NCBI GenBank assembly: GCA_910578665.1
Contig: CAJTQU010000035.1
Location: forward strand, 1 to 13,005
Direction: 5' to 3'
DNA: 13,005 bases
From: an uncultured Muribaculaceae bacterium
Lineage (GTDB): Bacteria; Bacteroidota; Bacteroidia; Bacteroidales; Muribaculaceae
The notes under the pieces are model-generated. The model did not search any database. It saw only the letters and a list, made by a program, of their open reading frames with translations, and had not been told where the DNA came from. Positions 1 through 5,512 of this stretch are shown here, in pieces. Position numbers and translations under genes: made by a program. How positions within the stretch are numbered: the stretch's first letter is position 1; every line of letters begins with the position of its first letter.

Positions 1-2
1 CC

Positions 3-131
3 GTGGCCTCCAGCGAGGACCAGTCCGCCATCTTCGACGGCTGGTGCGGCTTCCTCAACTACTTTGACAGCGCCCTCCCGTTCCAGCTCTCGTTCATCAA
101 CCACCGCTCCAAGAACGTCTGTATACTTTAA
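3..131 (+). pseudogene. VirB4-like conjugation ATPase, N-terminal fragment
   Basis: The frame opening at base 3 is already in progress at the window edge and encodes 42 residues before a TAA. The core reads DQSAIFDGWCGFLNYFDS followed by LPFQLSFIN, which I recognise as the N-terminal region of VirB4/TraE-type ATPases of Tn1549-like (CD1110-type) conjugative elements. Such proteins are around 800 residues and power type IV secretion at the membrane. Here homology stops after about SFINHRSKN, the last residues (VCIL) look foreign, and no Walker motifs follow. A 12-bp stem-loop lies just downstream. The gene is therefore a truncated remnant, probably cut by recombination or by insertion of the element to its right. 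The start of the gene is outside the window. Confidence 0.6.
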
Positions 132-151
132 AGAAAATATATCTCAAGATA

Positions 152-190
152 AAAGAGAGGTGCTGGAGTTTGACTCTGGCACCTCTCTTT
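152..190 (+). terminator. Stem-loop after the virB4 fragment
   Basis: Perfect 12-bp arms (152-163 and 179-190) enclose a 15-nt loop. The 5' arm begins with an A-run and the 3' arm ends CTTT, so it could act in both directions, although the U-run on the plus strand is short. Confidence 0.55.
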
Positions 191-265
191 GTCTACAGTC
201 TGATGACTATATTGATATAGTAATATAGTAAAGGCTAAAATTATGTAAAACTATAGATCTTGGTA

Positions 266-547
266 TCATTTATGATCATGAAACAGACGAACAGATACAT
301 CGTCATCCAGGATACGGATCTTTTCTTTTGATCTCTTGATCCTTTTGCGCTTTTTGTATCCTGCATAACAGAGTTCCCAGTGATCACTTGCTTCTTCTCT
401 ATACTCTTGATTGATCATAGACTTTGACCAGGATTCCGGGTCTGACCGCTCCAGCTCCACTCCTGAATAAGATCCCGATCTTTCTTCAGCAAGGCTATAC
501 ATATCAGGGAGTATCGCCTGATGATCATCTGACATTGATCCAATCAT
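266..547 (-). CDS. Hypothetical protein, about 93 aa
   Basis: A minus-strand frame runs to a TGA at 266. The frame is open upstream to 631, but the segment before 547 is very AT-rich and reads like untranslated leader, so I place the start at the ATG at 547 (MIGSMSDD) or at 535 (MSDDHQ). Neither has a good Shine-Dalgarno sequence. The product is hydrophilic, with an acidic first half, a basic patch (YKKRKRIKRSKEK) and an acidic segment near the end; there is no signal peptide or membrane helix. I do not recognise a family. Composition is protein-like, and the AT-rich 548-640 stretch could hold its promoter, but a chance ORF is possible. Confidence 0.3.
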   Translation of the reverse strand: MIGSMSDDHQAILPDMYSLAEERSGSYSGVELERSDPESWSKSMINQEYREEASDHWELCYAGYKKRKRIKRSKEKIRILDDDVSVRLFHDHK

Positions 548-631
548 AAAGCATATTTCAATAGTTTTGTTGTGTTTTTTACAACTTTTTAAATGTATAT
601 AATAATAAATGCAATTTAATATTAGCCACAA

Positions 632-1316
632 AATGGGGCATATATGTGGCAGTTTTTATACCCGATACGTACCCCTTTCGGCCTAACGATCCTGAGCAGA
701 TCCGGGGCCTTTTTCTGCCATGATATCGCATCCGGATCAGATATATTTCGTATCCCATTTCAGCCCGGAACAAAATGGGCATGGTCCGTTATACCATTTT
801 GTCCCCAATCCTACACCCATATGTAACTCAGTAAATACTAGGAGATATGGCACCACATATTGGCACAAAATCGGCCCAAAACTGTCCCAATATTGACCCA
901 ATCTCAGACCATTCCAATCCCGGACAGATAGAAGGCCATATCTGGCACAAAATCGAGCCAATATGCGACCAAGAACTGGCCCAATTTTGGCCACTCCTGT
1001 CCCGGGCTGATCATGGGCCAGAAACAGACCAGAAATGTGGCCAGTATCTGGCACAAAAATGGTGCCAGATTTACCCTACTTTAATCCCCAATACTGGTAT
1101 ATATCGTGCTCCGATCTGGAAACAAAATCGCACCTTGATCGTAACACTTTAATGGACGTCACCTGTCCTAATAGCTGAAAAACGCATATTTTTTTATCTC
1201 TCGGTCAGCATCCTGTGGATCGAACTCCCCCACACACAAACAACCGGGTATCCCCCATATTCGTCTATCAATATTTATTGCAGTACACAAAAATCTGCCA
1301 GATCCATCATATTTTA
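632..1316. other. Gene-free, repeat-containing segment
   Basis: No reading frame here has both a credible ribosome binding site and protein-like composition. It holds a 9-bp inverted repeat (ACAAAATGG at 770-778, CCATTTTGT at 794-802), the short-phase repeat field described separately, and from about 1150 to 1316 AT-rich unstructured sequence. It directly precedes the tandem duplication. Confidence 0.5.
855..1075. repeat. Degenerate repeat field with about 11-bp phasing
   Basis: From 861 onward the sequence can be cut into consecutive 11-mers close to GNCCCAANAT: GGCACAAAAT, GGCCCAAAAC, GTCCCAATAT and GACCCAATCT follow one another, and weaker copies continue past 1000 with some in the opposite sense (TGGCCA, GGGCCAG). 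The exact 10-mer TGGCACAAAA occurs three times (861-870, 943-952, 1049-1058). An 11-bp period equals about one helical turn, and doubled gives 22 bp, the usual iteron length for Rep_3-type initiators. The rep gene is 6 kb away, so origin function is only a guess; another phased protein-binding array is equally possible. Confidence 0.45.
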
Positions 1317-1870
1317 ATTTGCGAGATCCACATACTCATGACGTCAGAAATTCCGAACAATTTCGTAAATAGGGGACGATATACGCAACGGTCTTAGACA
1401 TTTTATCAATTTATTTTGTGGCAATATCCTCTGGCCCAAAGCCTGACCGGGTCATTGCGCAAACGAAAAGCTTGTAAGCGCAATGCGCACCGACATTTGC
1501 GAAATAATCCGCGCAGTTTACGGTGCAAAAAACAGGGCGACATCGTGGACATACTACCCACGATCACCGCCCAAAAACCAAGACCGAAAACCTTAAAAAA
1601 TCCCGGTCAGGAATCCATTTTCGAATTTACGCAAACCGTTGCATCGATTTACGAAACGCATATCGCTATGACGTCAGAAATTCCGAACAATTTCGTAAAT
1701 AGGGGATGATATACGCAACGGTCTTAGACATTTTATCGGATTTATTTTGCGGGAAGATCGGCACTGTCATGGTCTGACAGGAGTATTTCGCAGATCCAAA
1801 ACGCCATGCACACAACACGTACAGACATTTACGAAATAAATGGCTCATTTTACGGTGCAAAAAACAAAAG
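1317..1870. repeat. Imperfect tandem duplication, period about 330 bp
   Basis: A 70-bp block at 1338-1407 recurs at 1668-1737 with a single base change (C/T at 1377 versus 1707). Similarity continues with small indels through TTTATTTTG, and a second conserved block (gacattt.cgaaataa then TTTACGGTGCAAAAAACA) occurs near 1492-1534 and 1824-1866. Similarity also extends about 20 bp upstream of each block. Offsets of 330 and 332 bp show two colinear units. Within them a TTTACGAAA-like site recurs at 1361, 1496, 1626, 1648, 1691 and 1828, in both orientations. No gene overlaps. It looks like a cis-acting array, such as origin iterons or partition sites, or a repeated RNA gene. Confidence 0.7.
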
Positions 1871-1879
1871 AGCATAAGA

Positions 1880-2070
1880 GGTTGTGACGTCATCTCCACT
1901 TCGTTCCGATCCCGCTCGGCACAGCCGAGACAACCCTCCGACGTTCCGTCTCCGCCCCGCATTCGACAAGTCTCATTTGGGGTCTTACTGCGTTCCCCGC
2001 TTCGCGGCTCACTTGCCCACTCCACTTACGTTCCGGGGTGCTCTATAGGTGCTGGCGCACCCGAGAGAGA
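1880..2070. other. GC-rich block with inverted repeats; candidate oriT or structured RNA
   Basis: Base composition shifts sharply to GC. Short perfect hairpins are visible: CTCGGC-aca-GCCGAG (about 1915-1929), CCGC-ttc-GCGG (about 1998-2008) and GGTGC-GCACC in the first 23-bp repeat. On the minus strand the block reads GCCGCGAAGCGG followed about 10 nt later by GTAAGACCCC, the geometry of an inverted repeat beside a relaxase nick region. I have the impression this block is common in Firmicutes mobile elements, but I cannot verify that. oriT is a hypothesis; a folded non-coding RNA is the main alternative. Confidence 0.3.
2045..2067 (+). repeat. 23-bp repeat, copy 1
   Basis: The sequence ataggtgctggcgcaccc followed by gagag is repeated at 2141-2163 with one substitution (ggc/gac). 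Each copy contains a small GGTGC/GCACC hairpin. Confidence 0.6.
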
Positions 2071-2140
2071 CCGTATGTCATATCCGATGACATGAGGATC
2101 TCCCCATAATACTTCCAGATATCAGCCCCAAAAAACAATA

Positions 2141-2163
2141 ATAGGTGCTGACGCACCCGAGAG
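2141..2163 (+). repeat. 23-bp repeat, copy 2
   Basis: This copy lies 96 bp after the first and differs by one base, which leaves the GGTGC/GCACC stem intact and changes only the loop. It lies about 80 bp upstream of the next gene's ribosome binding site, so a regulatory role in the leader is possible. Confidence 0.6.
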
Positions 2164-2231
2164 GGATCCTGAACCCGTCCTGCTCTTTACAGCAGAAATT
2201 TAGATACATCATCTATTGATCAAAAACAGAG

Positions 2232-2247
2232 AAAGGAGTCCAACATA
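2232..2247 (+). promoter_or_regulatory. Strong RBS facing an AUA codon
   Basis: AAAGGAG (2232-2238) is followed after 6 nt by ATA (2245-2247), in frame with the DUF5688 ORF. No ATG, GTG or TTG is better placed; the first conventional start, TTG at 2290, has no RBS. This points to an AUA start or to a recently mutated ATG. Confidence 0.55.
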
Positions 2248-2886
2248 ACTGATACGATCACAGACAAAGGCACATTACCAACCCCTCACTTGACAAGAGA
2301 CATAAGGTCCCGCATCCAGCCCTTACTGGTCTCCAGACAGTACTATAACGAGAAACTCAGCAATCTGGTGAGTAACGGCTTTCTGGATCTCAAGGTCTGC
2401 TACTACATATCTGATGACGATGGCGGTATGCGCATGATCTCCAACGAGCTTTTACATACACTGGATATCCCTGCAGATCTCATAAGGTCTCAGGCACTGG
2501 AAAATATGCAGTCATCCCACAGTTACGGCATCCGGGATCTGGAGGGAGTACTTATACACATGTGCGCCACAAAGATGCCCTGCACCCCTGATCTTCAATC
2601 TCCACTCCAAATTTACATACTGACCAATACAAAAGGCTTTCTTGGTGCTTCTGGACTTTTACTGGAGGATCTGCTCGCAGACTTTGCAGATCTCATCGAA
2701 AACAGCTTTTTCATACTCCCATCCAGCATCCACGAGGTGCTGCTCGTTCCCGAGAGCAGCGGGATAGACATCGGAACCCTAAGCGAAATGGTCTGTGCGG
2801 TAAACAAGTCTCACGTAAGCCCACAGGAAGTGCTTTCGGATCATGCTTATCACTATGACAGAGAGACCGGAAAGATACACGTATGA
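2245..2886 (+). CDS. DUF5688 family protein, N-terminally shortened
   Basis: The frame encodes 213 residues from an AUA at 2245 (TDTITDKGTLPTP at the N-terminus) or 198 from TTG at 2290. I prefer 2245 because of the RBS spacing. The body matches what I know of DUF5688, a Clostridia family frequent in mobile elements: a QYYNEKLSNLV segment, FLDLKVCYYI, the block YILTNTKGFLGAS, then FFILPSSIHEVLLVPES and a YHYDRETGKI end. Usual members are about 300 residues, so roughly the first 100 are missing here although the reading frame was given its own RBS. Function of the family is unknown to me. The stop is followed directly by a long hairpin and a second small gene, so the two probably share a transcript. 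Confidence 0.65.
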   Translation: MTDTITDKGTLPTPHLTRDIRSRIQPLLVSRQYYNEKLSNLVSNGFLDLKVCYYISDDDGGMRMISNELLHTLDIPADLIRSQALENMQSSHSYGIRDLEGVLIHMCATKMPCTPDLQSPLQIYILTNTKGFLGASGLLLEDLLADFADLIENSFFILPSSIHEVLLVPESSGIDIGTLSEMVCAVNKSHVSPQEVLSDHAYHYDRETGKIHV

Positions 2887-2889
2887 TAG

Positions 2890-2926
2890 CAGACCGCGCT
2901 CCTGGCATCCGCCAGGGCGCAGGTCT
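2890..2926 (+). other. Intercistronic GC-rich hairpin
   Basis: Arms CAGACC-GCGC-t-CCTGGC and GCCAGG-GCGC-a-GGTCTG pair over 16 bp with two single-base bulges and an ATCC loop. There is no U-run, so it is not a standard terminator; RNA stabilisation or processing between the two cistrons is more likely. It begins 4 bases after the DUF5688 stop. Confidence 0.6.
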
Positions 2927-2969
2927 GGATATAATGAAACACCATATAAGAATGAAAAGGAGGACTCAC

Positions 2970-3209
2970 TTGGTAAAAACAAGAAAGCTGGCTGTCCCGT
3001 ACCCCACGGTATTTATCTGCCAGCTTCCGGAAGAAACTCAGAGTATCATCCGTAAAGACCTGGAACGCTATGCGCATGAAAACGGATCGCAGCTTAGCTG
3101 GGACGGAGAAAACAATGACTATACAGCCATGTCCGGACGCTTCTGCGATATCGAAGAGATATATGCCAATATAGACCTGCACTTCTGCCAGACAGGAGAA
3201 GACGTGTGA
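2970..3209 (+). CDS. Small conserved-looking hypothetical protein, 79 aa
   Basis: The start is taken as TTG at 2970 because AAAAGGAGG (2955-2963) sits 6 nt before it; the frame is open further upstream (to 2883) but those codons cross the intergenic hairpin and have no RBS. The product begins MVKTRKLAVPYPTVFIC, followed by QLPEETQSIIRKDLERYAHENG, an amphipathic stretch, then an acidic C-terminal half with SGRFCDIEEIYANIDL. No signal peptide, membrane helix or known catalytic motif is visible. Similar short proteins with a PxPTVFIxQLP start occur, I believe, near other accessory genes in Clostridia, but no function is known to me. It is probably co-transcribed with the DUF5688 gene. Confidence 0.6.
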   Translation: MVKTRKLAVPYPTVFICQLPEETQSIIRKDLERYAHENGSQLSWDGENNDYTAMSGRFCDIEEIYANIDLHFCQTGEDV

Positions 3210-3228
3210 GCATATCAGAAAACAACTC

Positions 3229-3257
3229 TTTATCCATTTCTATGAACATGTTATAAT
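3229..3257 (+). promoter_or_regulatory. Extended -10 promoter for the Rpn gene
   Basis: A consensus TATAAT (3252-3257) is preceded by TGt, giving an extended -10 element; the -35 region around 3229 is weak, as is usual for this class. The RBS and start follow 27-32 nt downstream, so the Rpn gene can be its own transcription unit. Confidence 0.6.
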
Positions 3258-3283
3258 CAGACCAAAGAAAGGCAGGACTATTA

Positions 3284-4093
3284 ATGAAAGACCAGATCAT
3301 GGAAAACGCCACAGCATGGGAAAGATTACAGATCAGCAATGATTTCCTATTTGGAAAGATCATGCAGGATCCTAAATTATGTAAAGAACTTTTACAGAGG
3401 ATACTCCCAGAACTGGAGATAGACCATATAGAATATCCAGAAACACAAAAAGCCATACGTCCAGACATAGACGCCAAAAGTGTGCGGTTGGATGTTTTTG
3501 TTAACGATAGCAAAGGTACAGTCTATGATATTGAAATGCAAGTTGTCAGTTCAAGCGAACTGACAAAGAGGATAAGATATTACCAAAGCCTAATAGACCT
3601 ACAGATGATCGACAAAGGCGAACCATACAAAAAATTAAAGCCAAGCTATATCATCTTCATCTGTCCATTTGATTATTTTGGACGAGGCAGGCATATCTAC
3701 ACCTTTGAGAATATCTGCAGGGAAGATACCGATATCCTCCTGGGCGATGAGACCACCAAGATCTTCCTGAATGCCCTGGGGACTATGGATGACGTCAGCC
3801 CTGGACTGAAAGCGTTCCTGGATTACGTGGCCGGAAAGAAGCCCACAGACCCATTCGTGGATGAGCTGGAAGAAGCTGTAAAAAATGCTCGAAAAAATAG
3901 AGAATGGAGGCATGAGTATATGACATTGTTGATGCGCGACCAGGAAAATATCGAAAAGGGCATGGAGATTGGTATTTTAGGTATGGTATCCTCACTGAGG
4001 GACTTCAATATACCAGACCACGACATCCTCCAGAAGATACAGGAAAAATACAATCTTTCTCAGGAAGAAGCTGAACGCTATTTAAAAATGTAA
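3284..4093 (+). CDS. Rpn family / PD-(D/E)XK nuclease-type protein
   Basis: A 269-aa protein starting at ATG 3284 with AGGA 6 nt upstream. It has the layout of the PD-(D/E)XK family transposase/Rpn (recombination-promoting nuclease) group: N-terminal NDFLFGKIMQDPKLCKELL, an RLDVFV strand with Asp70, then VYDIEMQV with Glu84 and Gln86 forming the D...ExQ core, RIRYYQSLID, and SYIIFICPFDYFGRGRHIYTF. The C-terminal third is a charged helical region ending NLSQEEAERYLKM, typical of the family. Rpn proteins in E. coli are Mg2+-dependent DNA endonucleases linked to RecA-independent recombination and phage defence; the substrate here is unknown. The catalytic core looks intact and the length is normal. 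It has its own promoter and terminator. Confidence 0.85.
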   Translation: MKDQIMENATAWERLQISNDFLFGKIMQDPKLCKELLQRILPELEIDHIEYPETQKAIRPDIDAKSVRLDVFVNDSKGTVYDIEMQVVSSSELTKRIRYYQSLIDLQMIDKGEPYKKLKPSYIIFICPFDYFGRGRHIYTFENICREDTDILLGDETTKIFLNALGTMDDVSPGLKAFLDYVAGKKPTDPFVDELEEAVKNARKNREWRHEYMTLLMRDQENIEKGMEIGILGMVSSLRDFNIPDHDILQKIQEKYNLSQEEAERYLKM

Positions 4094-4120
4094 CCTCAGT
4101 CCACACATATCAGATCAAGG

Positions 4121-4165
4121 ATAGCTGTCTTATAGGGTTTGACCTATACAGGGCAGCTATTTTTT
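4121..4165 (+). terminator. Rho-independent terminator after the Rpn gene
   Basis: ATAGCTGTC (4121-4129) pairs with GGCAGCTAT (4152-4160), and an inner stem TATAGG/CCTATA continues the helix; a run of six T follows at 4160-4165. Confidence 0.85.
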
Positions 4166-4224
4166 ATCCAGATAATAGAGCGGGTGCATTCTCAAAAACA
4201 GGTGATATATAAGGAGAATGCAAA

Positions 4225-4785
4225 ATGGAACCAAGCAAAACAAAAACTGTATGCTTTACCGGACACAGACCGAAAGGAATCATTGCAGATAGGCCATATG
4301 ACGAGTCAAACAGACCGGTATACCAGAAGATCGTCGATGGACTGACAGTCAGCATCGAACGGTTGATCGATCAGGGCTATACAAACTTTATCTCAGGAGG
4401 CGCCCAGGGGTTCGACCAGCTTGCTTTCTGGGCAGTCAATATCATAAAGGCCAGACGCCCGGAAATCCAGAACATCATATATAAGCCCTTCAACGGACAG
4501 GAACTGCGCTGGGCAAAGACCGGTCTGTTTAGCCAACACGAATACAATCTGATGCTCAAAAAAGCCGACCAGGTCTACGTATGCGACAAGACTGTAGACA
4601 CTGCAGACTTTAAGAGCACAGTTAAATCTCTCATGTACAGGAACAAATGCATGGTCAACGCTTCAGATCATGTGATCGGGCAGTTTGAGAACGGCTCCTG
4701 GGCTGACCCAAGAACAAAGTCCGGAACCGCAGACTGTCTCAGATACGCGAAACAAATGGGAAAAACAATCCAGATATTCCAATAA
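4225..4785 (+). CDS. SLOG/DUF1273 (YpsA-like) family protein
   Basis: A 186-aa protein with AAGGAG 8 nt before the ATG. The N-terminus VCFTGHRPKG (GHRP at residues 13-16) and the glycine-rich FISGGAQGFDQLA (residues 55-67) are hallmarks of the SLOG superfamily, DUF1273/YpsA branch, a Rossmann-like fold that binds nucleotides or nucleotide-derived ligands. Further on, NLMLKKADQVYVC and the C-terminal GTADCLRYAKQMGKTIQIF fit the closing strand and helix of that fold. Related domains act as ligand sensors or nucleotide-processing enzymes in defence islands, and small versions occur in mobile elements; the ligand here is not deducible. It sits alone between two terminators, with no clear promoter box, so transcription probably starts in the 4166-4210 gap. 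Confidence 0.8.
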   Translation: MEPSKTKTVCFTGHRPKGIIADRPYDESNRPVYQKIVDGLTVSIERLIDQGYTNFISGGAQGFDQLAFWAVNIIKARRPEIQNIIYKPFNGQELRWAKTGLFSQHEYNLMLKKADQVYVCDKTVDTADFKSTVKSLMYRNKCMVNASDHVIGQFENGSWADPRTKSGTADCLRYAKQMGKTIQIFQ

Positions 4786-4792
4786 CAATAAA

Positions 4793-4831
4793 AATGCTAT
4801 GACGTACTGTACGTTGTGGCATTATTTTTTT
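4793..4831 (+). terminator. Rho-independent terminator after the SLOG gene
   Basis: Outer AATGC/GCATT and inner ACGTAC/GTACGT stems are followed by an eight-base T-rich run. It isolates the SLOG gene from the replication cassette. Confidence 0.8.
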
Positions 4832-4993
4832 ACGACATCTATATCCACGTATAGCTGATCGATCATAAAAAGCAAAGAAATAGGCGCAAGCGCCCGGGTT
4901 AAAACGTGAGAAAAACAGCGAAGATCGGCTGTATCCCAAAGAATACAATATCATTTTAATACCATAAAAGCAGTCATAGAAAAGGAGAAAAAC

Positions 4994-5407
4994 ATGAATA
5001 AAATCATGCTTATCGGTCGGTTGACCCGCGATGTAGAAATGCGCTACTCTTCTAACAATAACAATACAGCTGTCGCAAGGTATACCTTGGCAGTGAACCG
5101 TCAATATAAACGGGAAAATGAACAAGAGGCTGACTTCCTGCGTTGCATCGCTTTTGGCAGAACAGCAGAACTTGCCGAACGGTATCTCGCTAAGGGCATG
5201 AAAGTAGCAGTAGAAGGCCGTATCCAGACGGGAAGCTATACCGATCGTGAAGGACAGAAGATCTACACGACGGATATCGTAGTCGAAAGACAGGAATTCC
5301 TGGATAAAAGATCTGACACCAGCCCAGCTGCACCAGACACCCCATACGATGAAAACAGCTTCATGGACATTCCAGACGGGATCGACGAGGAGCTGCCATT
5401 CAATTAA
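4994..5407 (+). CDS. ssb: Single-stranded DNA-binding protein
   Basis: A 137-aa protein with AAAGGAG 6 nt before the ATG. The OB-fold spans residues 1 to about 105: MNKIMLIGRLTRDVEMRY, the AVARYTLAVNRQ strand, DFLRCIAFGRTAELAERYLAKGMKVAVEGRIQTGSY and YTTDIVVE. A short acidic linker leads to the tail DEELPFN, a variant of the DDDIPF tip that recruits replication and repair partners. The length is slightly below chromosomal Firmicutes SSBs, as is common for SSBs of plasmids and phages. It binds single-stranded DNA during replication or transfer. The 160-bp leader contains a small GGCGC/GCGCC hairpin (4883-4894). A strong hairpin follows, then the AAA+ and rep genes, suggesting a replication operon. 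Confidence 0.93.
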   Translation: MNKIMLIGRLTRDVEMRYSSNNNNTAVARYTLAVNRQYKRENEQEADFLRCIAFGRTAELAERYLAKGMKVAVEGRIQTGSYTDREGQKIYTTDIVVERQEFLDKRSDTSPAAPDTPYDENSFMDIPDGIDEELPFN

Positions 5408-5427
5408 AATCTAATCTTTGAAGGCAG

Positions 5428-5458
5428 CACATCCCCGCTGGGTTCCAGCGGGGATGTG
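5428..5458 (+). terminator. Strong hairpin between ssb and the AAA+ gene
   Basis: A perfect 14-bp GC-rich stem (5428-5441 with 5445-5458) and a 3-nt loop, followed only by TTGTTG. It may terminate part of the ssb transcripts or protect the ssb mRNA 3' end while allowing read-through. Confidence 0.65.
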
Positions 5459-5512
5459 TTGTTGGACATTCACCTTCAGATATCCAGACACTTCCAAACA
5501 GGAGGATCCTAT

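Noticed and set aside
847..1152. Plus-strand ORF of 101 codons across the repeat field
   Set aside because: GGAG is only 2 nt from the ATG, the product has an odd Gln/Ile/Pro/His-rich composition, and the underlying DNA is explained by 11-bp phased repeats.
1416..1709. Plus-strand ORF across the 330-bp repeat units
   Set aside because: No RBS, and its end repeats the end of the ORF at 1215-1397 only because the DNA is duplicated.
1317..1870. CRISPR array
   Set aside because: Only two long units with 330-bp period; no series of short identical repeats with unique spacers and no cas genes.
1666..2025. Minus-strand ORF of 119 codons through the GC-rich block
   Set aside because: No RBS, and it crosses the tandem duplication and the hairpins; it is better explained by conserved nucleotide structure than by protein coding.
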